This document shows positions 13,001 to 27,246 of a DNA stretch of 64,000 bases, piece by piece. The stretch covers positions 3,097,445 to 3,161,444 of the forward strand of contig NC_092541.1 of the NCBI RefSeq assembly GCF_037038585.1, written 5' to 3'. The stretch is from Patagioenas fasciata (Eukaryota; Chordata; Aves; Columbiformes; Columbidae). Position numbers and translations under genes: made by a program. Below the pieces are notes generated by a model. It ran no database searches and had not been told where the DNA came from. It saw only the letters and a list, made by a program, of their open reading frames with translations. The first letter of the stretch is position 1. Each line of letters begins with the position of its first letter.

Positions 13001-14689
13001 TTATATTAAGCCCTGAGCAGAACTGAAGGAGGAAAAGATAATAATGCGATTTAGGGACAGCCAACAAAACATTTTTGAACACTCCTGTTCCCATATGTTC
13101 CTGACTTCTGTGTCTGCTGCTGCCTCTTGTTCATCATGATTGTTCTCATCACAGTAGAGGTGTTGTACGATTTGGTAAAAGATTAAACAGATAACACGTG
13201 GAGAAACCTCTTTTGTTTTCTCCCAGAAGCATACAGTGGAACAAGACGCAACTCGATCCCTCTTCATATTTCAGACTTAAAGCTGCTGACTTAGATTAAC
13301 TTTTTGTTTACCTGTGTCTTCTTGAGCTCTTCCTGTAGGTTGATGTTTTGTTGCTGTAGATTTGCACAGCTCGCCTTCAGCTCCTTATTTTCTTCATGTA
13401 AATTTTTGTTTTGCAGTTCCAACTCTTCCACTTCTCCCTGGCAAGCAGCAAAGTTGTTCACTCACAACAGGAGCACCAAAAAGCCACATTCCAAACAGCG
13501 CAGTGTGAACAGCAAAGGAAGAGGAGCTCTGCAGCAGGGAACCCCGTGCACCTCCCCACGCTTTCACTACCAGCGCAGACCAGGCTGCTGCTTCACTCTC
13601 CCCAGTCTGCCCGAACCTGCGTGACAGATCCACAGCAAAGCCAGGAACAGAACCCAAGTCTTGGCATCCCATTTACCGGGTCGCTTCGTGTTGGCAGTGA
13701 GCACACGCTAATAAAGCAGAGGCAGGAAAAAGCTGGGGATGGGGGACACACACCTGCGTGGTCACCACCAGGATGTCATCCTCGGTCTCTGCTCTGAACT
13801 GGAAGGGCACGCTGGCTCCCCGCACCACGCCGTCCTGGTCCACATAGCAGAACTGGTAGTACTCGTCGTCCTTGGGGAGGTAGTAAGCTTCAGACAAATA
13901 CAACAGCTCCGTCACATGCAGCTTCTAATTATCCAAGTCTCTTAACTACATAGCACAGAAAGTGTGTGCACTCTGGAGTGACCCTGGCTCCCTGCTCACC
14001 TTTGAACTGGATCTGGTGCTGTGCAGCAGCGTCACTGTGGGTGTCGCTGTGGGTGTCGCTGTGGGTGTCGCTGGGGAGAGGAGCCCACATGAACGTGTAA
14101 TATTCTCGGGTTGTTTTCCATCCCACCTGAAACAGCAAACTTGTTATATGGCATCACACAGTTCATGTTTATCCTGTGGTAACTGGACTGTATTTCCACA
14201 CAGATCAGTTACTGGGAGGACTTTTGCATTGATATCTGACCTACGACAGGTCATGATTATCCTATGACACGATAATCAGTGTTCGACAGCGCTGAAGCTG
14301 TTCAGGTCACAACAGACCTGGCACCTTGTCCCTAGCCACAACAAAGATGTTCCGTTACACAGGGTCACTACTGAAAACAATTCCCCGTTGTTCTATCAAA
14401 GCCCTAAGTCCTGTCTTAGAATGAAGCATAAAGCAGATGCTGAGCCATTCGTCTCTCCCGCTGCTGCCTTCTCGTGCCTGGCACATGGGGTCTCATGGGA
14501 TTCACTCACCCGGAAGATGCCCACCCAGTCCTTCCCGCGAGGAACCATGTTCTGCGTGAGGGTGTACTGACAGGTGATGTCTCCTCCAGGAACATAGAAC
14601 TTCTCCACATTGTTAAAGACCACCTGGGAGAAGTGGCAGTTGTCCAAGAGGACGGCGGACGTGGGCGGCTCGTCTGAGGACTTGTCCAT
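10048..14689 (-). CDS. CALCOCO2: CALCOCO2 (NDP52), selective autophagy receptor
   Basis: Ten coding exons join in frame: 14689-14510, 14126-14000, 13887-13754, 13437-13312, 12835-12708, 12596-12506, 11901-11779, 11302-11170, 10779-10742, 10224-10048. They give 418 residues (human 446). The start is the ATG in ACAATGGACAAG, just inside the first coding exon, and the next residues PPTSAVLLDNCHFSQV match human NDP52. The parts are a SKICH domain (about 1-135), an LC3C-type interaction motif ILVV ending at residue 144, a coiled coil (about 148-305), a proline-rich linker with NPYCG, and two C-terminal zinc fingers (CPLC...HVQSH and CPHC...HLLCH). The family links ubiquitin- and galectin-8-marked bacteria or mitochondria to LC3. 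Oddities: three SDTH repeats in the second coding exon, a shorter coiled coil than human (a missed exon is possible), and transcription away from ATP5MC1. Confidence 0.95.
14037..14072 (-). repeat. CALCOCO2: 12-bp in-frame triplication in CALCOCO2
   Basis: Three exact copies of a 12-base unit encode SDTHSDTHSDTH within the SKICH exon 14126-14000. The matching stretch in human NDP52 is eight residues shorter and has no such repeat. The reading frame is kept, so the repeat lengthens a loop before the QFKAYYLPKDDEYYQF segment. Confidence 0.9.
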
Positions 14690-16400
14690 TGTGGAGGTCT
14701 GCAAGAGGAAAGAAGAACGGGATTATCTCATCTGCAGATGCTGCCAACACAGTTGTGTCCACGAAGGGTTTGACAAGGTTTGGCTTGAGAGTGACGCAGC
14801 TGCGAGGTCCAAACCCACTGCGCACAGCCCGAGGTGTCTCAGCAGGCACACGGGCTGCCTGGTGGCCTTGCCGCTGTGGCCGGGAATGGCGCAAACAGAG
14901 GAGTACTGGCCGGGCAGGTCCTCGCGGTTCTGTCTCACCAGCCTGTGTCATGAGGCCGTTATAGCCCTGCGGCTCGTGACCGCTGCAAGATGATTCCCAG
15001 TGCTGAAATGAATACGTTGGGTGACAGCAGGGTCAACAAATAGCACTAAAACTTTCACACGAGTTCCCAGTACAGAAAACTTTGCAGCGTGCTGTGACAC
15101 TAAACATCACGCAACATAAATCCACAGCGGGTGCATCAATCCAACCAGCACCCAAAGTGCCGGAGCCAGGGCAGGGCAGGACACAGGACACAAAATGCTG
15201 CTCTGTGCCACTCCGTCCTGCAGCGCAGAGCAAACCCTGTTACAGCCCTGGGCAGTTCCAGGAATCCCCAGCAGAATCTTCTCAGCTGCTCTCAGTGACA
15301 GCAGCAGCAGCAAGGACAGAGCTCAGAACCAGGGGAAGGTTCATCAGGAACAACCAGCCCACCAGAGCATTTCAGGTCATCTCCAATCCACACGTTTCAC
15401 AGGGAAATTAACTCCCTCAAACCTGCATTTTTAATTTTTTTTGGAGATCATCCATATTCTGTGAAAAAGAACAGCCTGGAAACCGGGCAGAAGTTGAGGT
15501 GGGGACTGCGGGGCTGTGCTGGGAAAGGAAAAGGCACCAGAGCTGAGAGGAGCAGCGAGAACTGCACTGATGCGCTGCCTTGGCATGAAAAAAGGTTAAA
15601 AAAAATTTAAGGACAGCACCTTAATCACTTTCCTGCATCACTTCAGCACAGGACACAGTGCTTGCTGCCTCCAGGCTTGAAAGCAACTTGCAAAGAAAAT
15701 CAAGAGTCGTCCTGCTGCAAAAAGAGGGTTTGGGTGGAATCCTCGCGACACTGAGGGCAGAGGCGGCTGGGCCGGGGTGCCCAGGGCCGCGGGGGCTCCA
15801 GGACACGAGTGAGAGGACATTTGATCACCGTTCAGTTTGTTCCGCACACAGCTTGGAAGTCACCAGCGGTGGCCCCTGAGGGGACCGGCACCGGGACAGC
15901 GGCACCTTTGGGTGTTCGTGCCTGACGGGGCAGAGGTACCAAGGTATCGCGACAGCTCTGTCTGTTTTGTTTGGTATTTTTTGTTAACTTTTGTCGCTGT
16001 TTTCTGCTACTACGAGCCCGCAGCGTCCCGCAGATACACAACAACGCGGGCTCCCCCTTCTCCGGTGACACCGACCCCCGGTACCGGTACCCAGGCATCC
16101 CCAGGGTTCGCGTGTCGTGTCCCCCCGCCGCGGCTCCGCCACCGGGAAACGAAAGTGAAAGTGTCGCCGCCGCTCGGCAGCGTGGCAGCCCCGGCCCTCC
16201 CGGCCCCGGGGGGTCAGACCCCGGAAGGGCACAGGGGACCCCATCACCTCCCCCCCACACTCACCGGGAGGAACGGCTGGAACCGCCGGGGCTGCGAGCG
16301 AGCGGGAAAAGGCGGAGCCGCCGGTACCGCCCCCGGGGACACGACACCGCCCCCGGCGGCCCCGCCCGCGCTGCCGGGACTTGTAGTTCGGTGCGGGCAG
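14690..16400 (-). other. CALCOCO2: CALCOCO2 5' UTR and first intron
   Basis: The first coding exon starts at 14698 after tcttcctcttgcag. A minus-strand donor CCCG|gtgagtgtg at 16265/16264 inside the CpG island is the likely end of a non-coding first exon, with transcription starting near 16.3-16.4 kb. The intron of about 1.57 kb between them shows no other gene. The leader exon is inferred from the donor and the CpG island only. Confidence 0.5.
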
Positions 16401-17100
16401 GTCCCGTGCTCCCCCCGGTGCCGGGTGCGGGGACAGCGGTGCCAGGTGTCCTGGGCCGCCGGGCCGGGAGGCGTTGGAGCTCAGGGAGTTTCAATCCCGG
16501 TACCGGGCCCTGGGGAGGTCCCTCCGGCCGCTCTCTGTGCCGGGGCAGCCGGGGGCGGGACACGGACGGGCCCCGGCTCGGCCTCCAGCCCTGGGCTGCC
16601 GGTACCGGCGCACGGAGCCCTCGTCCCCGCACCGCGGCCGGGGGCGGCGAACCCTCCCGGGGCCCCCATTGCCCCCGGGGCGGCGGCGCTAAACCTCGGC
16701 CCTGGAGACGTTCGGCTGAACCGGGCACTTTAATAAACGACGGGGAAAAGTTTTAACGTTCAAAACGACCCTTCGGGAGAGACTCGGGGCGGGCCCAGCC
16801 GCCATCGCGCCCGCCTCCATGGTAACTTCTATGGTGCGGGGAGCGGCCCCGCGGCCTCATGGTCCTCTGGAAGACCTCCAGGCCGCCAGCCAATCAGCAA
16901 GCACGCAGAGAAAATAACCAACCAATGACGATCCGTGTGGAGACACCGCCCTCCCGCCGCGTTGCGCTGTCCCGGATGCTGGTGGGAGGTGCCGGCCGGG
17001 TCTCAGCCAATGGGTAGCGCGGATGTTGTCCCAGCGTGCCGCGCGCCGCGCACGGCGGCAGCCAATGAGCGCGGAGGACGCGGGGGGACACGGCAAGGTG
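15900..17100. promoter_or_regulatory. CpG island, head-to-head CALCOCO2/ATP5MC1 promoter
   Basis: This CpG-dense region lies between the 5' ends of two divergent genes, about 0.7-0.8 kb apart. It holds four CCAAT boxes on the plus strand at 16890-16894, 16922-16926, 17007-17011 and 17062-17066, close upstream of the ATP5MC1 first exon. Near the CALCOCO2 start lies a ZNF143-like site (16371-16389, minus strand). Long open frames here come from the CpG-rich composition. Confidence 0.7.
16371..16389 (-). promoter_or_regulatory. ZNF143/THAP11-like site
   Basis: Read on the minus strand, GAACTACAAGTCCCGGCAG matches the ACTACAA-n-TCCC core of the ZNF143 (SBS) motif, which is common near vertebrate promoter starts. 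Its place about 110 bases upstream of the CALCOCO2 leader donor fits a core promoter element. Confidence 0.55.
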
Positions 17101-17529
17101 AGCGCTACCCGCAGAGCCGCCGCAGCCCCGGCCGGACCCGCGCAGGTGGGAACCGCTCCGGCCCCGCTCCGGCCCCGCAGACACCGCCCGCAGCGGGGAG
17201 CGGCTCCGCCGGCCGCGGGGCAGCCCTGGGCCCGGGCGGGAGGTGGGGCCGGGGCCCGGGCGGGCCGTGCCCTTCGGCGGGAGGCGGCGGGCGCGGGAAG
17301 TGGCGGCACCTCCGCTGTCCCCACGCACCCCGCGACGCTCGGGCGGGCTCAGCTGGGCCTCGGCGGGGTCGGAGCGGGGCAGGGAAGGGGAGCAGGGCCC
17401 GGCCGAGGGTTGATGGGGGCGGCGGGAGCAGCCTCGGGCGGGCCGTGTCGTGTGGCGGCCTCGGGACCGCGCGTTGGCCGGTGGTGCGGGGATCCAACCC
17501 CGTCTCTGTTCTGTGGCAGGTGAAGCACG

Positions 17530-19265
<1,736 letters not shown>

Positions 19266-19365
19266 CAGCGCGGGGCCGGCTGCGGCGGCCACCCCCGTCC
19301 TCTGCGCCTGGAGAACGCTTCCACCTGAGCGCCCCAGACTGACAATTAAAGAAAACATTTCTCTA

Positions 19366-19371
19366 AATAAA
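19366..19371 (+). terminator. ATP5MC1: ATP5MC1 poly(A) signal
   Basis: AATAAA lies about 100 bases after the stop codon, a short 3' UTR typical of this gene. No gene is seen between here and the UBE2Z CpG island near 19.95 kb. Confidence 0.85.
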
Positions 19372-19929
19372 CTGGTGGCTTTATTTATTTCCTTTTTCTT
19401 TATTTTTTCCCTTATGTTCTGGGCCGGTGGTGTGGGAGACTTCTCGTGAGTTGATGGTTGAAGAGGGTGAACATCCTGGGTAGGATAAAGCAGAAGGGGA
19501 ATGTGAAATGATGGTGGGAGGAACGTACTTCAACAGCTCAGATCTGTGCACAAATCCAACCAAGCACTGTGCTGGTAAAGCAAATGCTTCCAGATGAGCT
19601 GACAGAGTGGTGGTTTTTTAACATAGCATTGTTGAAAATGCTTTGCATTCTTTTTTTTTTCACTGAAATGAGCTGGCGGGTGCAGGTGCATGTGTGTAAA
19701 GGTGCATTGATAGTGTTTGCATCATTGAATCGCCGGTTGGTACACGTGGGATGTGCTGCCACCTCCTCTGAACTTTCTCATTTTGCCCAGAAGAGCTGGT
19801 TTCAGAGCCACACTGTTGATGTACCTCCTCAAAACATCTGTCTACACAAAGCACCACAGCTCGCTTCTGTTTCCTTTTTCCCCTCAACGAGACTTTTTCC
19901 ACCCAAAAAGCCCCCAACTCGTTATTTCT

Positions 19930-20640
19930 CCACCCCGGGAGACCCCCGCTGCAGTAGGGGGCGCGCTGCTCCTCAGTGGGACGCTCTAGCCTGCGATGAG
20001 GCGGTTCCATTACGAGACTCTATGGTGGCCGGGGGGAGTTTGCGCCGGCAGTGGGAGGGGGGGAAGCGGGGGAGGTGCCGCTCTGGCCGGCCATCGGTGG
20101 TGGAGGCGGGCGGCGGGGGCCGCTCTGGCCGACGGACTCGCTGGTGCGGAGTCCCGGAAGCGGCGTTCCCCGGAATGGCGGAGAGTCCGGCGGCCGAGGA
20201 GGCCCCGGCCCCGGCCGCGGTGCTGGCGGCCCCGGGCAGCGGCTCGGCCAGCCCGCCCGCCGGCGGCACGGCCAGCCCCGGCGTCTTCATCCCGGCCGAG
20301 CTGTGGGCGGCGGCGGGTTTCGGCGCTGCGACACCGAGCGGCGGCGGCGGCGGCGGCGGCCCGGGGAGCGGCGGGGCCCCTATCGCGGCGGCGGCGGCGG
20401 CCGCGGGGGCCGCGCTCCTCACGCATTCGGCCTTCTGGGACCCCACGGTCAGCGGCGACTGGGACAGCGAGCGGCCCAGCGCGGCCTGTCTGCTGCGGAT
20501 CAAGCGGTGAGAGCGGCCGGGCCGGGCCCGCCGGGACCCGGGGCTACTGGGGCGGGAGCGGCGGGGACGGGACCCCGCGGCGGTCACTGGCCCCTGGGCC
20601 TTGCCTGCGGGCCTGGAGACCCGGACTGGGGCCTGGGGAC
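19930..20640. promoter_or_regulatory. UBE2Z: UBE2Z CpG island promoter
   Basis: A strongly CpG-rich stretch surrounds the UBE2Z first exon, from about 250 bases upstream of the ATG into intron 1. No TATA box is visible. The start codon lies in GGAATGGCGGAG, a YY1-like ATGGCGG context that is common in CpG-island housekeeping genes. Confidence 0.7.
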
Positions 20641-23600
20641 AGGCCCTGGGGGGCCGCGGGGGTTCTTGGAGACACAGCCCGGTCCCCATGGTGCCCCCAG
20701 CGCCCCCTTGCCCGGGGTTTTGGGGAGGACGGGTCTCCCCTGCCCCGCAGCCATGGACGCCCATCCCACCATCAGGTTGTGGTTGGGGTCGTGTCCAGCT
20801 GAGCTCCTCAGCTCCAGTCCTGCCCGCAGGGTCGCTGGTGGCTCCTCGGAGACGCTGCCAGACGGAGAGAACAGGATTCTCAGTCCCTCCTGACAGCCAC
20901 ATTCAGGTGTTTGTCCTAAACCTGCCCACAGCGATGCTCCTCCAAAGCGCTGCCGCTCCAGATCCTTAAAGCATCATCTGGTGCACCCCTGTGTGGCGAC
21001 AGCCTTTGCTATAACGAGCAATATGGTCTGGCGTTGTTAGAAACGCTGGTGCTGCTCCAACAAGTCCTTCCTCTTCCTTCGGAGCAGGAATCACTGCCTG
21101 CCAGGCTCTTGCTCATCCTTGCTTTGGATCTTCTGGAATCTCTTCCCAAGATGGCACCAGATATTTGGGTGCTTTTCAGCCCAAAGCACAAAGCTTACAG
21201 TGGCAGCAAGGCTGTGTGCTCCAGTGCCCCCGTGCTCGTGCTTGCCCCAAAACTTCCCTGAGCTGCCATTGCTTCCCAAGCGGGGAGGTAAAGGTGGAGC
21301 TGGTCCTGGAGCTCGGCACAGCTCGGGTCGCGGGAGGGGGTTTGGTGATTGAAGGCAGTGGGTGACATTTGGTTCATCTGTAAACTGCACGGAGTTGTAG
21401 GTGACTTGTTCCTGTTCAGTTCATTGAGGCCACGTTCCTAAGGAAACATCGTGGTCAAGTTGTGTGTGTGTGTGTGTGTATGTGCATCCCAACTACTTGT
21501 GAACCCTCAAGCCCAAACCTGTCAGAGCAGTAACCTTCTCAGAGGCAGCTGAGTCCCGGTATGTGTGGGGAAAAGAAGCCCCTGCGTGTACGAAAGGGAT
21601 CCCATCAACGGCCTGCGTGTGAAGAGGGAAACCACGGGGTGGGAAAGTCTTGAAACAATGAACTTTGCCCACGAGGACTTTTAAATGCTGCCACAGGGGG
21701 AGTTTACAGCTAAAGCTTTACGTGCTGGAGATGGTAAGAGACAAGGCAGCTGGTAGTCACGGTGCGCTGGGCCTGATGTCTCTCATATCAATCCATTGAA
21801 TGCTGCTTGTGCTCCTGGAATGCCTCATTTATTTTGGGGACAAGCTGTAAGAGCTCAGCCAGGAAACAGAGGCAAAAGAAGAACGTCCAGCTCTTCATGA
21901 GTTGCACATTTCTGTCTTAAAAGTCTGTCCCTTTGCATCTAGAAGGTTCTGTGCCTTGAGGGCTGAGGAGGGAGATCCCAACTAATTCCTGTTTCCTTTG
22001 TTCAGGGATATCATGTCCATTTACAAGGAACCACCCCCAGGAATGTTCGTTGTGCCTGATCCCCACGACATGACCAAGGTAAGCGGTCTGGACCTGGTTC
22101 AACTTCCTGCGTCTCCGTGTGTTGCTGGTGACGGCTGCTGAGAGTGTTTGCCCAAACAGAGCGTTTATTCCCGTAGTGGTTTGAGAGGAGTCAGGGTGAG
22201 CCTTGCAAGAGCATAACGAGGCTCCCGTTTTGGCTGTGCCGTTGAGCCGGGCTGCGTTTAACACGGGAGGCTATCGGAAAGCGAGATGCTGTCACAGGGC
22301 TCTGAGCAGCTTCCCCAGACGCTTTAGCATCCCTGTGACCCGGTGGGGGCTGGTCCAGCTCCTTTCGCCCTATGGATGTTTGAAAACCACCAACAGAGCA
22401 GCTTGGAGAGGAAAGAGCCCCTAGGAAAGCTGTTGGCCATGGAGGCTCCTCAGGGAAGCTGGGAATGAGAGGCGTCCATTAGTGACAAGCAGTGCTGGGG
22501 TGTCTGTGATCCCCCTGCAGCACCCAGAGCTGTGGAATCATGGGCTGGCAGCAGTGGGAAGTGTCCCTGTCCCCGCACCTGCTCCCTGTCTGGCTGCAGA
22601 GAGGCTGCCAGGCTCCCCCACCCCCTGACAACCATGGGATCCCCCAGACACCCCAGGGAAGCCGCTGCCTCCCGTGTGGCTGTGGGGTTTGGAGGGAGCA
22701 TAACTGGGGGTCTCGGCTGCGGCGCGGGCTCCTGGAAACGCCACAGCGCCCTATGGTGGGAGTGGGGGTTTGGGATGACAGCCTGGGGGCTTTGATCCAA
22801 ATCCCAGGGAATGGTGAACGGGGGCTGCCTGCATCCCCTGGGGGTACAAGCTCCCTTAGCAGCCCAAGGGAGCAGATTTCCTCCTGTACAATTGGGATCC
22901 TTGAGGGCAATTAGCATGGAGAGAATAGGGTCTTAATTTTGGATCTTGGCAGAGGAAATGGAGCGATTGATTTTAATAAGACCAAATCAGCGCAAGACCA
23001 CAAAACTGAGGAATGCTCTAGTTTTGGCAGAAATTCTGGATTTTTGCCTTCTAAAATTAGATTTTTTTCATATTTGATATTTTCTTGAAAGCGGAGCTTA
23101 CCAGCTGAGCTGTGATTCAGTCTGCTTGGGGCTGTGCAGAGTTGGATGGGAGGCAGCTGCTACGGCCTCCATCCAAACCCTGTGCTGGGAACGCGCTCTG
23201 CACGTCGTGGGGACCGAGGGGCGCAGCGGGGACCAAGGGGCACAGCGAGGGGGTCGGCGTGGGCTGCACACGGTGGGTGCTGGTGGGAGATGCCGCTGTG
23301 GGCGGGGGTTTCTGGGGCCAGAGGGTTTGTGGAGGTTTGCAGGGCGCTGCACAGCCTGGCAGCGGGTGCACAAGACGGGCTTTTGTTTTGCAGATTCATG
23401 CATTGATCACAGGCCCATTTGACACGCCTTATGAAGGGGGTTTCTTCTTGTTCCTGTTTCGCTGTCCTCCAGATTATCCCATCCACCCTCCGCGGGTCAA
23501 ACTGATGACAACAGGAAATAACACAGTGAGGTTTAACCCCAACTTCTACCGCAATGGGAAAGTCTGCCTGAGTATTCTGGGGTAAGAGGAGACTTTGGCT

Positions 23601-26600
23601 GTTCTGTTGGGGAGCCAGGAGGCGACTGCAGGCTGGGTTGTGCCTTGTGCCCCGATCCTGCCCCACACACATGCTTGGATGTGCCTTTATGCTGCTGTGA
23701 AGTCGTGTACAGAATCAGGGTCATAGAGCAGCACAAATGAGAGTCAAACTCGTCTTTAAAAGCACCTGAGGATGGAGCAGGGGAAGCACGAAGCCCAGCG
23801 GCCACTGCTGCGTCTCCCGCTTCCCCCCGCAAAGCCCGAGCGCTGCGTTTCTTCCGCTTTTGCGCTTTGCAGCTTGATCCTCAATATTGTTTGAATGTAG
23901 GCTTTTGTGGTTTTAATTTCCTCTCTCCATGTGGGTTTAAAAATAAATTAAAAAAATTAAAAGCCGCTAATAACTTCCTTGAGAGCCATTTGACTGCTCT
24001 GGGTTTCCACCCACACGTCAGACGTGGGGCCGAGCGGTGGCTGTAACGATTCACAAGCGCTGCTCCCTCGCCGCCTGCTCAAACAGGCTCTGCTGCTGCA
24101 AACCCTCCTTATTTACCTGCTGGATTTTTAACCGCCTGAAGCCGTGTCGCTCTGGCAATTGTAGCCCTGGAGCTGAATTATTGAAGAGCAAACAAAGAGC
24201 CTCAGCAGAACTGAGAAGCACGGGGGGAGCGTGAGCGGCAGGATTTAGGGAGAGCGTATGTGGGTCAGCGCAGCCGCGTTCAGCTCGCGGGGGACAGGCC
24301 TGTGTGAGCTGGGATGTGAAGGGCAAGTGGCAGAACAGCGTTTTCTGCGGCTGCTGTTGTGTGGAGAGGTTTTTGCTACTCCCTGTGTGTAGAACGGGCA
24401 CCTCGTCCCTCCAGCAGAGCTCCTGTCGGTGCTTTTGGGGGCAATCCCGGTGCGGAGAGTCAGCATCGCATGGCTTGTCTGAGGCTTGAAAATCAGGTTT
24501 CAGTTCCTAAGGAGCTATTGGTTTTGACCTGTGGCAGGTCCTGCTGGTGGCTCGTGTTGCCCTGGGCCGCTGTGCGAGATGACAGCCCATAGCTTAAAGT
24601 GCCCATAAAACACTCAGAAATGGCGCTTTTCCTCAGCTCTGCGTGATGCCCTGTGCGTCGTAGCAGTGACGTTCACCAGCCTCTCGTCTTGGTCAAGAGT
24701 TGAGAGAATAAACTGCTTTCACCCTGAAAACTCTCTGGGTGCCCGGTGTTTTCTGTGTCCATAGCAGCGGTTTCTGTTCTGTCGCGTTTCCGTAGGGCAG
24801 AGATGTGGTTTCACGAGTGTTCCGACCTTTGGCGGCTGGAGGGATGGTGCTCACTGAGCCAGTCCTGCGCTGTTAACCGATGCTTCTCTGTTTTAATGCC
24901 TCAGCACCTGGACTGGGCCTGCGTGGAGCCCCGCACAGAGCATCTCCTCAGTCCTCATCTCCATCCAGTCTCTGATGACCGAGAACCCCTATCACAACGA
25001 GCCGGGCTTTGAGCAGGTGAGAGCCTGAGGTCCCTGCACACCTCACTGCTGGTGGCAGGTCCCGTTCTGGAGACCAGGACAAAAGCAGGTTGTGGTGCTT
25101 GGCTCCTCCTGCCTTGCTCTGCCCCTTGGCAGAGTGCGGGGGGATGTATGGGCAGCTCTGCCCCGGGGCTGCTGGGCTCCCGGTGCACGAGCTAACGGAA
25201 CAAATGACGTTCGAGAAGGTGCTGTGAGGGGTTGGCTCTTCACTGCTCTGCTACATGGCTCCTGATATGGCCTTTCTTGGGACATGCTGTCATGCAGGGA
25301 GCAAACTGCTCAGGTTTTCGTGGTCTCCAGCATCTTGGAGCGAGGTGCGTTTCTGTGCTGACTTACCAGCTGACCCATCTCCACAGCTGTGCAGTCCGAG
25401 GCTCTGGAGACACGAAACATCGTGCTAGCTTTGCCTTGGCAGCAGCAATTAGCTCAGCACGCACTGAACAGACGAATCTGCGGTGGGTTCAGTGCAATTC
25501 ACCGGGGCCAGGAGACAAAAAACCATTCCCACCGCACGGACTCACTGCCCCAAATTCTGTTTCCAGGAGAGGCACCCGGGGGACAGCAAGAACTACAACG
25601 AGTGCATTCGGCACGAGACCATCCGCGTAGCGGTGTGTGACATGCTGGAAGGGAAGTGTCCCTGTCCCGAGCCGTTACGGTATGGAAAGGCGGCATGGAG
25701 AGAGCATACATGGGTGTAGGAGGCAGAATAAACTCTGGCTGCCCTTCCTGAAGTCCCGAGAGCTGCTCCAGGGGCCAGTGGGTCTTTAACTCTTCCTGGT
25801 CCAGCCAAGAGTTGTTTTGTTCCCTTGGAACGGCCGGCGGCATCCGTGCACTAAGGGCTGAGTTAATGTGCGACGGCCACAACCTCCAACTGCTGCTGGA
25901 GTATAAATGTGCCTCGTGTTCTGGGGTAAACCATCTCTCAGGAGGGGAGCAGAGCTCTCGTGGCAACGCTCAGAAGCTCTGCAGCCGTGGCGATGCTGCC
26001 GTCGGTTTCGCTGTGTCCTGCACCCAGTTACCGGCGGGGGACACACAGTGTTGTGTCCACACTGGCCACACGAACCAGAGCTCAGTGGGAGGGGGTGACC
26101 CCGAGTGATGTCGCTGTTGTTTGGTGGTGACCGTTTGCTCTCTCATTGCGTTCAGGGGCGTCATGGAGAAATCCTTCATGGAATACTATGACTTCTACGA
26201 AGGGGTGTGTAAAGAGAGACTTTATCTCCAAGGACAGACAATGCAGGTGGGTGGCAGACGATTTTCTTGTTGATAACTCGCTGCTTTAGGTACAGGTGTG
26301 TGATCAATGACAAACAACAACGTGCAGCACCTGGAGGTACATGGGGTGGATCTGGATCTTTCTGTGAACTGTATATTCCAACTTTGAAGCGTGAAACGGA
26401 GACATTCCTGTGGAAAAAACCCAACCTTCCCCAAGTCTGGAGGCTGCACACGGTGTTTTCAAGGCTATGAGAGTCCCCGAGCGCCACAGCAGCGTTTCCT
26501 GCTGCCACACGGGTAGAGTTTCTCATTTGCTGAGGTTCCGGGTGGGAACTTTGCCCTGACGCTCCTTGTTCTGGCAGATGAGACCGAAAGTGGCCGAGTC

Positions 26601-27246
26601 GGGAGCTGCTGGGGAGGCCGGGCTGGAGGAGCAGTGACAACAGGGCAGGCTGGACGCAGGAGCCGGGTTCTGCGCTGCACAGAACAGATTGCTGAGCTGT
26701 TTGCATCTGAACAGACGCATCTTCCTCCCTCATCAGCCACCTCTGTCTGACTCATTGAGAAATTCCACTGCCGAGAAAAGATGGAGGTGGTTGATTTAAT
26801 GATCTTGTGTATCCGAGCCCTTTTTTCCTGTTAGTGCCATCCAGAAATGCAAAGCACTCCCAAAGCAGGAGGGCTGATGTGTAGAGTGAGAAATTCCCAC
26901 CAGGAAGGTCTGCCATGACAGGGGAAAATTTAGGGGCCTCTCCATCATAAGATCGGATTTAACCCTTAATGCTTTGATCATTTGTTGCCCAATTGCTACA
27001 CGGCTTTCTTCATTCTGCCTCTTGCCAGGTGGATAACGGTCTATATTGATGGCCTTACCTCTGGTTTTCTTCCAGGATCCCTTTGGTGAAAAACGAGGCC
27101 ACTTTGACTATCTGTCCCTCCTGGTGCGTTTGCAAGGAATCCGGCAGAAGGTGCAAGAGAAACACCAGCAGGAGACGACAGAAATAGACTCTGAGAGCAG
27201 CTCCTCTGAGACAGAGACGGACACGCAAGGTTGCTCCAAAGCCTAG
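20175..27246 (+). CDS. UBE2Z: UBE2Z, E2 conjugating enzyme for ubiquitin and FAT10
   Basis: Seven coding exons: 20175-20506, 22006-22078, 23394-23581, 24905-25016, 25567-25679, 26156-26246, 27076-27246. They encode 359 residues (human 354). The N-terminal 100 residues are rich in Ala, Gly and Pro and vary between species. The E2 fold follows from about residue 108 ([20 protein letters not shown]), with the HPN-like FNPNFYRNG segment and the catalytic Cys193 in GKVCLSIL (codon 23565-23567). After the core come the UBE2Z-specific extension ([18 protein letters not shown]) and an acidic Ser-rich tail ([12 protein letters not shown]). The family is charged by UBA6 rather than UBA1 and accepts ubiquitin and FAT10. 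All junctions keep phase and no key residue is missing. Confidence 0.97.
21461..21480. repeat. (GT)n microsatellite in UBE2Z intron 1
   Basis: About nine GT units within the first intron of UBE2Z (20507-22005). Nothing else is seen in that intron. Confidence 0.85.

Noticed and set aside
15832-16756. Plus-strand open frames of 261-298 codons in the CpG island
   Set aside because: These are caused by the CpG- and C-rich composition of a promoter; low-complexity Pro/Arg/Gly peptides with no domain.
19973-20902. Open frames of 268-313 codons on both strands over UBE2Z exon 1
   Set aside because: They are shadows of the Ala/Gly-rich UBE2Z first exon and its CpG island. The true frame is fixed by the ATG at 20175 and by the match to the family at RIKRDIMSIY.
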